DNA from: Sorex araneus
Lineage: Eukaryota > Chordata > Mammalia > Eulipotyphla > Soricidae
Reading direction: 5' to 3'
Assembly: GCF_027595985.1 (NCBI RefSeq)
Contig: NC_073302.1
Location: 217,929,354 to 217,993,353 of the forward strand
DNA: 64,000 nucleotides
The notes under the pieces: model-generated
What the model saw: only the letters and a program-made list of their open reading frames with translations
The model's database searches: none
Told to the model about the DNA's origin: nothing
In this document: positions 31,746-43,600 of the stretch, piece by piece
Layout: every line of letters starts with the position of its first letter
Numbering within the stretch: position 1 is the stretch's first letter
Made by a program: the position numbers and the translations under genes

Positions 31746-34290
31746 AGCTGAAGTAGATATGTGGAATTAAAAGGATGTGCCCGGAGTCGGAGTTTCTTCA
31801 TTCTCTTAACCACTTCTTCGATGCTCTTGAAGGTGTACCACGCTGCTCTCTTCCTCCTGTGCAGTTCTGGCACCAAGTTGTTCCTCATGTTGTGTTCTCA
31901 ACCCAGGTTACACATAGCTTCTGCATTTGGAGATGTTCATTCCATTGAGAGCAAATGGAGCATTAGGGACCAGTTGGTTTTTCATGAACATTATCTTCGT
32001 GAGATTCAACTGCAGTCCGACCTTTCCACACTCACGGTCAAAGTCGGCCAGCATTTGTGCTGCTTGGCTAATGTTTGGTGTTATGAGAACGATGTCATCA
32101 GTGAAGTGGAGATGGTTTAGTTGCCGACCATCTATCTTCACTCCCATTCCTTTTCATTCTAGCCATCACATGACGTACTTGAGGGTGGCACTGAATAGTT
32201 TCAGTGAAATGGTATCATCCAGCCATATCCCTCTCTTTATGTCGATGATCAATTTCTTGAAGAAATGAAAGATTCTGGTGGTAAATCCATAATACAGCTC
32301 ATGGAGGATCTTGATGTACTGAGTTTGAATGCCCTGTTTAGCTAGGACTTCAATGACCACTTCAGTCTCAACAGAATCGAAGGCCTTCTTTAAATCGATG
32401 AATGTTAGACAGAGTGGCATCTTGAACTCTCGCAAAACTTCGATGAGATTTGTCACCGTATGGATATGGTCGATTGTGCTTAATCCATTTTCGAACCTGG
32501 CTTGCTCGCCTGGTTGTCCTTTGTCTAGTGTTCTGCTTATTCTGTTCAGGATGACTAGAGTGAACAACTTATAGACTATCGATAACAGGCACATTGGGCA
32601 ATAGTTGCCAATGTCTCCCTTCTTTTTTTTTCTCATTGTTATTTATTTTTTTTTAATTTATTTATTTTTAATTAGAGAATCACCGTGAGGGTACAGTTAC
32701 AGATTTATACACTTTTGTGCTTATACTTCCCTCATACAAAGTTCGGGAGCCCATCCCTTCACCAGTGCCCATTCTCCACCACCCGTAAACCCAGTGTCCC
32801 TCCCACCCTCCCCAATCCCATCTCCCCCCCACCCCACCCTGCCACTGTGGCAAGGCATTCCCTTCTGTTTTCTCTCTCTAGTTAGCTGTTGTGGTTTGCA
32901 ATAAAGGTGTTGAGTGGCCGCTGTGCTCAGTCTCTAGCCCTCATTCAGCCCGCAACTCCCTTCCCCCACATGGCCTTCGACTACAATGTAGTTGGTGATC
33001 GCTTCTCTGAGTTGACCTTTCCCCGGAACGTGAGGCTGGTACTTATTTCTACAGTTCTCAATGTCTCCCTTCTTGTACAACAGAACGGTCCTGCTGGTTT
33101 TCCATTGGGACGGAACCTTGCATTCACACAGGTAGTGTGTGAAGATTCGAGCCAGTGTACTGACAAGTACAAACGGCAGATTCTTCATGTGTTCGGGTTT
33201 GACCTTGTCTGGACCGGTCTGTACATGTCTTTACCGATGAAATGGCATGTTGCATTTCAGAAGGAAGGACATTGGGAACGAAATAGCCATCCTGCGGAAA
33301 TTGGTATGTGGGCAGGTGGCCGTGGTTCTCAAAGAGATCAGAGTAGAAGTCGTGAATAATCCTCTCCATTGCCTTTCTGGAAAATGGGATAGATCCATCA
33401 GAACCTCAGAGGGCAGTCATCTTGGTCTTGCAGTTGGCGAAGGACAGGCGAGTGTTGCGAATACTTTTCCCTGCTTCTGCCACATTGGCCCACACTGCTG
33501 CTCTTCTCTCTTTGAGGTCTTCCTTTATCGCTTCTCTGCACAGCTTTGCAAGCTCGGACATTAGCTTGTGGTTGCCTGAGGCTCCTGCCAAACCATGTTG
33601 ACAAATGAGCCTGAGAGTTTCTGAAGACAGGCTTCTGTTTGTGGATTTCCCACTCTCGGCATTTTTTATGCAATTATGGAGATTCTGAACCAGTTGATTG
33701 TATTCCTCATCAATGTTGTCAACAATGGCATCTTCCCACGTTGCTGCAATAGTGTCAAAGAGCTCCCAGTTGGTGGACATTCTGGGAGTTCTCTTCTTAA
33801 ACTTAAACTTTGCAATCCTTTCTCCCCACTCTGTGAAGTAGAATTTTGCAAATTCTACTTGGTCCGATCCCATTTGGGATTTTGGGACAACAGCGACATC
33901 AGTCAGGCATAACCTTCAATTGAACATGATGTGGTGAATTTCGTTGTGGAACTGTCCACTGGGAGACTCCCATGTTCAACGTTTAGATTTGGCTTTCTGG
34001 AATGGATGGTCTTGGTCGACATGAACTCAGACAGTCTCTCACCCTGTTTGTTCCATTCTAGTCCATGGGACCCAATGTGGAGTTCTTTGGGCGACCTTCT
34101 CAGTTCTATCTTTGTATTAAAATCACCATCAGTGATCTTGTAGAAGGTGTGGTCTTTATTATAGAACTTCTCCAGCTCCATGTAGAATTTCTCCATTTCT
34201 TTTTCATCGCAGTTGGATATTGGTGTGTAGACGACGAAGATAGAAATAGCCGGCAGTGAGCCACACCTATCAAGCGTAATCATCCAATTC
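31745..34290 (-). mobile_element. RTE/BovB-like LINE, decayed and interrupted
   Basis: Minus-strand open segments follow the RTE order. There is an apurinic-type endonuclease end (33,903-34,283, VVYTPISNCDEKEMEKFY and GDFN), a linker (33,406-33,873), and RT (32,166-32,636, GDIGNYCPMCLLSIVYKL and LTFIDLKKAFDSVETE). The RT catalytic part follows (31,908-32,147, HFTDDIVLI where FADD is usual), then the C-terminal start (MRNNLVPELHRRKRAAWYTF at 31,888). Several frame breaks and the altered FADD box show it is dead. An L1 tail splits the RT region at 32,625-33,059. The family assignment rests on recalled BovB protein similarity. Confidence 0.85.
32625..33059 (-). mobile_element. 5'-truncated L1 tail nested in the RTE element
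   Basis: The L1 3' UTR (antisense: T-rich end, 'gaatcaccgtgagggtacagttacag', 'ccattctccaccaccc') is flanked by a 15-bp target duplication aatgtctcccttctt at 32,610-32,624 and 33,060-33,074, which lies within the RT coding region. Confidence 0.95.
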
Positions 34291-34339
34291 AGGTTGTGAG
34301 GTATTTGAGTGAATCAATGGTCATGGCTAAGTTTGTGTT

Positions 34340-34555
34340 AACAAGGATAACCTCTCAGTATCTGCATTGCTAACCATAATGCCCAGAAGTAGAAAGATAG
34401 TATGAGGAATATTGTCTGCCGTGGAGGCAGTGGGAGGGTGGAAAAAGGGGGCATACTGGGGAATGGTGGGGCATGTGCACTGGTGGAGGGATGGGAGTTT
34501 GATCATTGTGTGATTAAAACTCAGACATGAAAGCTTGTAACTATATCTCATGGCT
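34340..34555 (+). mobile_element. L1 3' tail fragment, plus orientation
   Basis: 'attgtctgccgtggaggcagtgggagg', 'gtgcactggtggagggatggg', 'catgaaagcttgtaactatatctcatgg'. Confidence 0.75.
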
Positions 34556-34705
34556 ATTCAGTTGTCCCATTAGCATCGATTTGCTCGAGTGGGCACCGGT
34601 AACGTCTCCATTGTCAGACTTGTTGTTACTGTTTTTGGCATATGAAATATGCCATGGGTAGCTTACCAGGCTCTGCCGTGAGGGTGCAATACTCTTGGTA
34701 GCTTC
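34556..34705 (-). mobile_element. Type 2 SINE part, minus orientation
   Basis: 'gatttgctcgagtgggcaccggtaacgtctccattg' to 'ctcttggtagctt'. Confidence 0.75.
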
Positions 34706-34707
34706 AA

Positions 34708-34955
34708 AAGGGATGGAGCAATAGCACAGCGGGTAGGGCATTTGCCTTGCCCGCAGCAGACCCGGGTTTGATTCCTCCATTCTTCTTGGAGAGAGCGGAG
34801 AGCTACCAAGATTATCTGGCCCGCACAGCTGAGCTTGGCAAGCTACCTGGCACATACTCGATATGCCAAAAACAGTAAAGCAAGTCTCACAACGGAAACG
34901 TTACTGGTGCCCACTCGAGCAAATTGATGAACAGTGGGACGATAGTGCTGCAGTG
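34708..34955 (+). mobile_element. Type 2 SINE, plus orientation
   Basis: A box 'tagcacagcggg', B box 'gggtttgattcc', then 'gatatgccaaaaacagtaa...ggtgcccactcgagcaaattgatgaac'. It sits back to back with the preceding minus-orientation SINE. Confidence 0.85.
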
Positions 34956-35007
34956 CTACATATCCTCAAGTCAGCCTCCTAGATACTAGTCACGGCAATT
35001 CAATTTT

Positions 35008-35258
35008 AGGCATTGTAGCACTGTTGTCCTGTTGTTCATCGATTTGCTCTAGCGGGCACCAGTAACATCTCCACTGTGAGACTTGTTACTGTTTTTTGAC
35101 ATAGCGAATTCGCCACAGACAGCTTGGCAGGCTCTGCTATGTGGGCAGAATAGTCTCAGTAGCTTGCCAAACTCTCCGAGAGAGATGGAAGAATCGAACT
35201 CAGGTCAGCCATGTGCAAGATAAACTCCCTACCTGCTGTGCTACCTCTCCAATCCACT
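35008..35258 (-). mobile_element. Type 2 SINE, minus orientation
   Basis: 'gtagcactgttgtcctgttgttcatcgatttgctctagcgggcacc' through 'tgtgctacctctccaatcc'. Third member of an alternating SINE cluster. Confidence 0.85.
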
Positions 35259-35420
35259 GCAATTCAATTTAAAAAAAAAGAGAGAAATAAAAGGCTCTTG
35301 GACAGTTTAGAGTATGGGGTTCCCAAAGGATCTCTGCCCAGTGCCATCCCCCCACCTCCCAGCTTCAGCTGGGTCTCACTGAGTCTCAAAGTGCTTTGGG
35401 CATTTCTTTCAGTCTGAGCC

Positions 35421-35605
35421 CCTGGGGTGGGAGCAATAGTACAGAGGGGAGACCATTTGCCTTGCACCCGGTTGACTCGGGTTCAATCCCCAGCATCCCA
35501 TATGGTCCCAAAAGGAGGACCAGGAGTGATCCCTGAGTGCAGAGCCAGAAGTAACACCCCTGAGCATCATTAGATGTGGCCCATAAAGCAAAAACCAAAG
35601 AAACC
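35421..35605 (+). mobile_element. Type 1 SINE
   Basis: 'gtgggagcaatagtacagagggg...gggttcaatccccagcatcccatatggtccc...gcaaaaaccaaag'. Confidence 0.85.
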
Positions 35606-35957
35606 CACAGGAAAGGCTGCAGAAACACCCTCTCCTGAATGACGCTTGACCAAGGCTTGACCTTAGTCATTTGGAGGAGGAAAGCGCCTTCCCCTCAGAA
35701 ACCCCAGGGGCCCATCACAATTCTCAGTCAACAGGACTTCCGGTGAGTGTGAGGGCCAGAGGATGGGATGCTGCTCAGCAGAGGGATACCCAGGCAGCTG
35801 ACGGGCTGCACCCGTGATGCTGGGGACCAGGTGGCCATGGGAATCCAGCGTGGCCATGCGCTGTGACGTAACGCGGTACTCTCCAGGCCTGCCCAAGCGC
35901 CCTGTGCACTGAAACTCCTTCCACCCTGTCTCTTCTTTCTTTGCCTGCACCATTAAG

Positions 35958-36054
35958 GGTTCTGGAGACACAGGGGTCCAAGCTGTACAGGCGGCTGCAC
36001 ATCCTCGCCTTTGCCTACCCCTATATCTGGGTGTTGCTGCCCATCCCATACAGG
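35958..36054 (+). pseudogene. PAQR5: PAQR5-like exon (transmembrane segment), copy B
   Basis: After 'ctgcaccattaag' the frame reads VLETQGSKLYRRLHILAFAY and PYIWVLLPIPYR, slightly closer to PAQR5 than copy A (LAFAYPYIW kept). Donor 'AGG|gtaagg' at 36,054. It is followed on the same strand by the L1-split exon (38,108) and the nonsense-bearing last exon (40,267). Confidence 0.65.
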
Positions 36055-37509
36055 GTAAGGTCCCTGGGGATCCAAACACCATGCACGTCCCTGGGACACC
36101 CACAACAAGCCCACTGCTTCTCTCTGAGGGATTTGCAGAGTAATCAGGGAGTGATATGAAGACACAGGCTCTGAGCACCCATTTTGGACAGATCAGGGGC
36201 CGGCACTGAGGGGAGCTCAGGGGCAATCCTGGAGGACTGGGGAGGGGAGGCAGCCTGAGACTTAGTCGAGTGACTAAGAGAGCTAAAGGGTCTCAGTCAC
36301 GACACCCCATCATCAGGTTGTGATCAAATATATATGAGATGAAGTGCTAGCTGGTGGCAAAAGGGGAATGTCTGGAGGCAGACCTTTGGCAGAGGGAAGC
36401 AAAGCAGCAAATATAGTCATTTAGTAGAATAATTGATATTTACTAGAGTAATTTAGTAAATATAGAGAGGTCTTCATATAAAGAGGGTCTTCCGGTGAGG
36501 ATATGCGGGCGACTCCAGAGTGTACCCAGGACAGAGGGGTTCGAGCAAGGAAGGCCAGCAGGGTCCCAGGGGTCTGACTACAGCCCTTGGCCAGAGGCAG
36601 TGCTCCTAGCTGCTTCTCACCTCGAAATGAGGTTCACCTCCCCGTGTCACAGCAGCAGAGAGGGACTCAGCCCCTGAGCCTGTGAGTGCGGCAGGGTTGT
36701 CAGCTGCAGGCCCCCAGAGGAGGGAGGGGGAAGGACAGGCTCTGTGCTCTGCCCGCCTGGGACAGGGCACGGATTGGGGGTGCACTCAATCCCCCGCTGC
36801 CCCCACTACTTCCTGGAGAACATGTGCTATGTCCGGGAAACCACAGCCAAACCAGGCCCATGTGTTTTGTTCCAGGTTCTGTGTTCCTGGCTCAGCACTG
36901 GGGGTGCCGGGGGCTAGGGCTGGGCAGTGGGGAGGGAGATGGAGCCCTCGGAACCCTGAGGATGGGCAGGCAGGCAGAGGACTCAGCACCTCTCACACCT
37001 CAGTGCTCGGCGAAGCCATCTGGAGGGGGAGTGTGATGGTGGAGGCCGGGATGATGCCCACAGGCGCGGTGGCCGCCTCATGTCCCAAACAACTCCACTT
37101 GGCTCCTAAGTAATAATTCTCTCCGATGACTCAGAGGCCTTCCCCGGGTTGAATTAGGAGCATCGGCTGCATGCTTAGATGGTGAACAGACTACTTGATA
37201 CCAGATTTATCTTCCCCTGTTTTTTCTTTGAGTCTGGGGATTTGTTTGTTTGTTTTTGGGGCAAGGGGGTCACACCCAGTGATCCTCAAGGTCCACTCCT
37301 ATTTCTGTGCTCAGGGATCACTCTTGATGGTTTTTAGGGGACCAGGCATCTATGCAGGGCATAGACTCAGCCTGAGCTGTCTCCAGGTGTGCATTTTATC
37401 CTCAGATAAAAAAGAATGGCAACTAATAGGAATTTTCTATTTTCTTGCCTTTCCTTTTGTTTTCTTATGTTACTACTATGACTGTTGTGAAAAGTTAATA
37501 CAAACCATT

Positions 37510-37945
37510 ATGCCCAGAAAGAGGAGTAAGAGCAAGAGTAAGAGTGTGAGCAAGCGAGGGAGGGAGAGAGAGGAGAGTAAGTGAGATTGAGAAGAGTGAG
37601 AGAGAGGGAGAGAGAGAGTAGGAGGGAAAGTGAGGGGAATGAGTGAGAGAGAGGGAGAGAGAGTGAGAGGAGTGAGAGAGAGAGAGAGCAATGGAGACAG
37701 TGAGGAAAGTAAGTGTGAGAGAGGGAGAGGGAGGGAGAGAGTGATGAGAGTGAGAGAGAAGTGCCTGCCATGGACATGGGGGCTGGCTGGGGTGCTGAGG
37801 GGTGAGAGAGGTGGGGGTGGTGGGAGGGAAACTGGGGACACTGGTGGTGGAAAATGTACACTGGTGAAGGGACGGGTGTTGGAACAGTAGAACTGAAACC
37901 CAATCACAAAACAACTTTGGAACTATGTATGGAGAAATTAATGAA
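37510..37945 (+). mobile_element. GA-rich retroelement 3' end, copy B
   Basis: Counterpart of 1,530-1,900 with a longer GA-rich run (about 37,530-37,765). Confidence 0.55.
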
Positions 37946-38107
37946 TAGCCCCCAGCTCTCCGAGCACCTGGGGGAATCTACACACCTTTGCCTTGGGTCT
38001 CAGTTGGTCAGCGTAGGCTGGGATTTGCTCAGTGTCCTTGGTGCAGTCCAAGCAGGACGCGGAACAAGGACCCTCTCCAGACCTGACATGTCCTTCCATG
38101 CCTGCAG

Positions 38108-38529
38108 CTCTTCCTGCTCCCAGGGGATAGTGCCACCTTGTACCTCAGCGAAGCCACCTTGTACCACAAGAAGCACATGGCCATGACTCTCCTGGGCTCT
38201 TTCTTTTTTTATTTTTAATTTTTTATTACTGAATCACCATGACGTACAGTTATGGACTTACAAACTTTCGTGCTTGCGTTTCAGTCACACAATGTTCAAG
38301 TACCCATCCCTGCACCAGTGTCCATTTTCCACCACCAATGGTCCCAGCATCCCTCCCCTATCCCCACCCCATCCCCTCCACCCCACCTCTGTGGCAGGGT
38401 GTTCCCTTTTGCTCTCTCTCTCCTTTTGGGTGTTGTGCTTTGCAGTAGAGGTATTAAGTGACTTGGCCTCTTTCTTCTACTCCGCACACCTGCCCAAGCG
38501 CCTGGCTCCCGGATGCTTTGACTATATTG
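38108..38529 (+). pseudogene. PAQR5: PAQR5-like exon split by an L1 tail, copy B
   Basis: Same structure as 2,070-2,489. Coding resumes after the L1 with YSAHLPKRLAPGCFDYI. The left target duplication has one change (tgggctctttctt, 38,193-38,205) against the right (tggcctctttctt, 38,464-38,476). The donor after 'tatattg' is again 'aagctg' rather than GT, so both lesions are older than the outer duplication. Confidence 0.7.
38206..38463 (-). mobile_element. L1 3' UTR in the PAQR5-like exon, copy B
   Basis: Counterpart of 2,168-2,423, same insertion point and orientation. Confidence 0.85.
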
Positions 38530-39604
38530 AAGCTGTCCCCACTTCCCGGGGTTCAGGTTACACGTGGGCTGTGACACATGCAGGTGCAAAAGGCTGGCAG
38601 GGGCAGGGCGAGAAGCACCTTGACCGGAATTTCTCTAGGTACCGGCCAATGGGCATAAAATTGGAAGTCCAGGTAGGATGGGAGAGGATGGAGAGCAAGT
38701 CGGTGGGTTTAACGGTAGTCCTGGGCCTGTCTATGGCTCCCTCACCTGCAAAAATCCCAGGACGGAAAAACACTGAGGACAGCCCCTGAGAGGAAGAGGG
38801 AAGTCGGATTTGCGCTGGTCTCAGGGCAGCCCGGCAGCGGCTGTCCCAGGGACAGTCTCTGTCTCCTTCTGGTGGGAGCAGCTGCAGTCACAGGAGAGCC
38901 TGTGGCTCCCAGGCCCAGACAGACACTGCGAGGCATGGGGGTCCCAGGGAGGAGGCGAACACGCCCCAGGTGGTTAGGGGTGCTCTGCAGCCCGGCCCCC
39001 GCTGAGCTGTGTGTGTCTCCAGAGCCAAGCCTGAGCTCTGGTTAGAGGTAGGGAAGCTGCAGGGCTGGGAGGGGAGGCCTGGAACTCGCGCTCCACCCCC
39101 CACCCCAGAGGAAGCCTCAGACCACACAGGGCAGGAGCTGGGAGCTCTCAGACAGGAGTGGGGGCGGGGCGTGGGGCAGGGTTGGGAGAGAGGTTTGGGG
39201 AGATATAGGGGGAGGAATCTTGTCTTCCTGAAGCCTGTTTTGGGGTTTGGGATATTTGTGTGTGTGTGTTTTAGTGTTAGAAATTGATCTTCTATTCTCT
39301 CCCCCTTCAAGGAGTGGATTACGAAGAGCAAAATCCTGAGGGGGCAGATTCCCAAAAAGGAGGCAGATAAGAAAGACAGGGCATTAGGGGGTGGTTTTGT
39401 CAGCTCTCTGGATTCCTGGGAGCGTTTTTATTTACTCAATTCTATTCCATCCTCTTGAACCCAAGACCCAGAATAGAAAACACCCCTGTGGCGAGGGAGG
39501 CTTTGCCCAAAATTCATTAAAGAACAAGCACTGCTAAAATCTGGTTGGAACCATAAAACTCCCTTTTACCCAAGAAAATGAGTCTGTATTCCTTGACTTC
39601 AAAG

Positions 39605-39905
39605 GGACCTGAGAAATAGTAGAGGAGGTGAGGACACAGTGGCTCAAAGATGGTTTGAACCCTAGCCACACTTATGGTGTCCTTCCTCCTTCCTTCCTTC
39701 CTTTCTTCTTTCCTTCCTTCCTTCCTTCCTTCCTTCCTTCCTTCCTTCCTTCCTTCCTTCCTTCCTTCCTTCCTTCCTTCCTTCCTTCCTTCCTTCCTTC
39801 CTTCCTTCCTGTTGTGACCCCTGAGCACAGAGCCAGGAGTAAGCCCTGAGTGCCACCAGGTGTGACAGCCCCCAGAGTGCCACCAGGTGTGACAGCCCCC
39901 AGCCC
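39605..39905 (+). mobile_element. SINE split by (TTCC)n, copy B
   Basis: Counterpart of 4,262-4,735. The microsatellite at 39,688-39,809 is about 120 bp. After it, the block 'gagtgccaccaggtgtgacagcccccag' is present twice in tandem. Confidence 0.75.
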
Positions 39906-40266
39906 TCAGCAAAAAATAAGCCTCTTTTAAGAAAGATGCTTAGTTGTGCACACGTCATGACAAACCAGAACAGTCATCAGCCCACTTAGAGCTGCCCTGC
40001 CTGAAACTGTTGGTCCCCATTTCTACTCCTGCCCCAAAGATTCCTCCAAATATGCTCTCTCCCCCTCCCTTCTTCCTCCCATCTCCCCTTCCTCTCCCCT
40101 CTATCCTCTCTCCCTCCCTCCCCCCACCTCTGGATTTGCCTTTTCTGACCCTTTCCCCCAGTGGACTCAGTGTGGTTCCTGCATGCGGCTACTCTCCTGT
40201 GTAGCAGTCCCGCCACCACAGGCATCTGGTGCCTATGTGGGTGGCTGTTGGGTGTGTGTGCTGCAG

Positions 40267-40508
40267 GGAATAGTCACCAGCTGTTCCACGTGTACATGGT
40301 CATGGCCACACACCTGTAGATGGAAGCCATCACTCTGGACAAGAATCTGAGGCAGGAGTGGCTCCTGATCATCTTCAAGCCCTTGTCTTTGGCTCAGCTC
40401 GTGGGAGCCATCCTCCTGAATCTCCTCTTCAGCCTCAGCAATGTCTTCTGCTTCTCTGCTACTCTGAATCAGGTTCCTGAGCCTGAAGGACATCAAACAG
40501 AACTATGA
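40267..40508 (+). pseudogene. PAQR5: PAQR5-like last exon with premature stop, copy B
   Basis: Same acceptor and length as 5,100-5,341. The codon CAG of ATHLQMEA in copy A is TAG here (40,317-40,319), an in-frame stop 17 codons into the exon. Downstream the frame (MEAITLDKNLRQEWLL...) is otherwise open to 40,508 and is in places closer to PAQR5 than copy A (LRQEWLL versus LRKECLL). Confidence 0.75.
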
Positions 40509-40895
40509 CTCCGACCATCACTGGTGTGTGCCAGACAGCGATTTTCACCTGCAGCCCGCAAAGCATCGTGGACCCGCAACCTGGTGCCAGTGTCCGTGGC
40601 CTGGCAGGAACACATCGGTGTCTTGGTATTTTCAGGTGGGTTTGTGTCCAAAAACTGGGGGAGTTTCTGTAGATGTGCACTGATCCTGTGAGTGTGGTTT
40701 TATAAAAGGGTAGCACAGGTTCAGGAGAGTCCTTATTTAGGATAATCATGAATACTTCAAGAAGGTTTTCAGTTGATTTCAAATAAGGATTTTGACTCCA
40801 TTTAAACCTTCAGAGTTTGACTACCAAACACCTGGATTAAGCTTCACTGGTAGGATTCATCAGGCAGCATTGTTCTTTGCAAGTAAAATTTTTTG

Positions 40896-41074
40896 GGCCG
40901 GAGAAATAGTACAAAGGTGGAGGCACTTGCCTTGTACGCAGCTGGCCTAGATTTGATCTCCAGCATCCCATATGGTCCCCCAAGGTCACCAGGAGTGACC
41001 TCTGAGCACAGAGCAGGAGTGAACCCTGAGCACTGTCAGGTGTGGCCTAAAAACCAAAAAAAGAAAGAAAGAAA
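40896..41074 (+). mobile_element. Type 1 SINE abutting the provirus, copy B
   Basis: Counterpart of 5,731-5,910. The provirus starts directly after its (gaaa) tail. Confidence 0.85.
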
Positions 41075-41401
41075 TGTTGTAGTAAGGTTTAGTTAGACAG
41101 TCTGAGGCATTAAGATATGGACGAGAAAGAAATACTTTATGGAGGATCACAAAACTGTCTCTGGTGTTGTGCTGTGCCCGAGAGCAGCCTGTTCAGCCCC
41201 CTTTTATTAACTAGCTTAATGTTCTAACCAGTGATATTCAGCCACATTGTCAGAATATGCAAATTAACTTAGTCAATGGAAACAGTATCAAAGTCAGTTA
41301 CATAACAGGAAGCATAGTCAATTAAAGTAACAGTAACAGAAAAACAATGTTTACATCCAAGCCCTAGCTAGGTCTGAGATTATGGGATTTGTACACCAAC
41401 A
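41075..41401 (-). repeat. 3' LTR of the provirus
   Basis: TG...CA ends (tgttgtag to accaaca on the plus strand). It differs from the 5' LTR at a modest number of sites, so the integration is not recent. Confidence 0.9.
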
Positions 41402-41417
41402 TTTCCCCCTTTTTTTG
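41402..41417 (-). other. Polypurine tract
   Basis: On the minus strand 'caaaaaaagggggaaa' directly precedes the TGTTGG start of the 3' LTR, the expected place for plus-strand DNA priming. Confidence 0.8.
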
Positions 41418-42600
41418 TTTAAAATCACCAGTAACAAACAACACAAACATTCTCACAAATCTTTCCAGCAATACCTCAATGCTGTTTTAAGAAAATCCAA
41501 CCTTATTCTACAGAAATTATTTTTTATTTTACAATGCAGAGTTTACATATGCAGAGTTTACACATATTAAGTAATATTCCAGTTCCAGTTCTGGTTCAGA
41601 GACATTTGTCAATGATGACCAATTAATCTCTACACAAAAACAATACTTTCATGCCATTTCTGGATGAACTTCACAGTCCAGGTTTTTCCACAATCAGTAA
41701 CTGCCGAAGCACTCCCAATTATCAGATTCTTCTCCCATGGACAAAGAAGAATCATCGAATTCTTAAGAAAAATCCATAAGAAAAAAATAGAAACTTCCTC
41801 CTGAAACTTCATAGATGTTCCAATAAAATATGCATGGAATATTATCCAGCCTTATATAATAAACCTATTATCTCTTAAAACTTATGTTTTGAACTAAATC
41901 AGTATATTTTGAATCTGTTTTGATATACAATTATTTAAATTCTCTTTTTAACAACTTAATATAATGCAGATATAAAATTTATAATATAAATATGTAGAGA
42001 GAAAAATGTAGTAACATAACAGAAAACTTGTACCATTTTTACAAAGTATGAGGAAAACATCTTTTTAATTTTAATAGTTCTTATACCTTAGATATTTCAA
42101 ATCATGATTCTTTTACACCGGTCTTTAACAATTTTTCACCTTGGTTTCCTGCTCTAATTTTACAATTCTTAGCTCCAAAAACACCCAAACTTTTAAAATT
42201 TCTTGGAGTACATATTACTAACCTTTTTGATGGGGCTATTTGCCCAGTTACAAGGATTTCCACTTCTGATTTCAATCTGACTTCAACATTTAAAGCTCTC
42301 AACACAGACAGACATACAGAAAGACAACAAAAATCACATGCACATGTTCATTCATACATACCTGATCGAGCGATCTGACCCTCCAAGAACCAGGGAAGAA
42401 AACCTGATGGAAAGAGAAGGGAAGGGCAGTGCCCAGGGTAAAAATTCCCTTTTGGTCAATTGGGATTATCCCTCATTTCTCAGTCTAACAAGCTTGTCTT
42501 CTGCTTGTTAAAATTGGGTCAAAAGAGAAGCACTTCTGTTTTTACAGAGCCAGCAAAAATTTTTAAAGAAAGAATCTATACTGCAGTTTTTTTCATTTGC
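41418..42600 (-). other. Provirus segment between integrase and 3' LTR, no env recognised
   Basis: AT-rich with only short open frames (41,630-41,812; 42,102-42,305). An envelope gene would normally occupy about 1.8-2 kb here. Only 1.2 kb is present and nothing in it is recognisably Env, so env was deleted or replaced. Confidence 0.5.
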
Positions 42601-42606
42601 TATCCC

Positions 42607-42846
42607 TTATTCCCTGAGAAGCTTCAGTCCTTTTGTAGGACACCAATAATGGTTTCTGTTTGCTGAAATAAAAGCAAAACCTCGTCCCAACCTTTCCACC
42701 TGGCCTGGCATCCAACTCCCAGAGACTGGGTCCCTGTAAAGGACTTTATGTCTCTGACTAATTTTATCTAAACCATTTTTTATTCTATTAGAACTTATTT
42801 CTTCTGAGCCATCCTGAATTTCCCAGTGTTTTTCCGCCGATGTCAT
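42607..42846 (-). pseudogene. Integrase C-terminal domain remnant
   Basis: The minus-strand open segment contains VLYRDPVSGSWMPGQVERLG and RGFAFI, the DNA-binding end of betaretroviral integrases. It is separated from the catalytic part (43,088) by stops and frame changes. Confidence 0.75.
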
Positions 42847-43087
42847 TTAATCAGAGGAATTAAAAAAATTCAAGGAGTATAGTGCTCTAAATAGTTGCTG
42901 TCTAGGAGAATCTGTGTATATTCCCCCCTTTTTGTCCAAGTAAGATATCTTTAAGCTCATGATTTGCTCGTTCAATATGGCTTGTCCTGTACTGTTATAT
43001 GGAATTCCTGTAATATGATTGATACCATAAGCAGAGAAAAAAAATCACGCATTTTTGAAGAGGTATAAGCAAGCGCAATATCAGTTT

Positions 43088-43600
43088 TCATTGCTTAGGA
43101 ACACCCATAACAACAAATGCCTCTAACAAATGAGTAATCATAGCTCCTGCTTTTTCCGAAGATAACGCAGAAGCCCATCGAAAATGTGAATAGGTATCAA
43201 TTGATTGATGAACATATTTTTGTTTACCAAAAGTTGGAACAATAGTTATATCCATTTGCCAGATTTCCTTTATCTTTATACCTCGAGGATTAGCTCCCAA
43301 AGTCCTATGAGGCATATTGATTGCCTGACAAGTAGGACATAGCCAAATAATGTCTTTAGCTTGCCTCCAAGTAAGGGCATATTTGGTTTTCAATGCATGA
43401 GCATTTTGATGATGTAAGGCATGAGGTTTTTCTGCCTTTATTACTAAAGCAATCAACTTATCAGCTCTATCATTGCCTTGAACTGATGGACCAGGAAGAC
43501 CCATATGAATTCGCATAAGAACAATGTATAAAGGATGTTTACGGTCTCTCAAAACTTGCTGCAAATTTTTAAATAAAGAAATAAGCTCCGAGTCACTCAA
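43088..43600 (-). pseudogene. RNase H end and integrase N-terminal/catalytic part
   Basis: The segment of 170 residues opens with the RNase H end (GLPGPSVQGNDRAD). It continues with a zinc-binding HHCC module (HH...CPTC) and the start of the catalytic core (EIWQMDITIV with the first Asp, IDTYSHFRWASA with the second Asp). It stops at about the GVPK region before the third acidic residue. Integrase inserts viral DNA into host chromosomes. This remnant is truncated. Confidence 0.85.
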
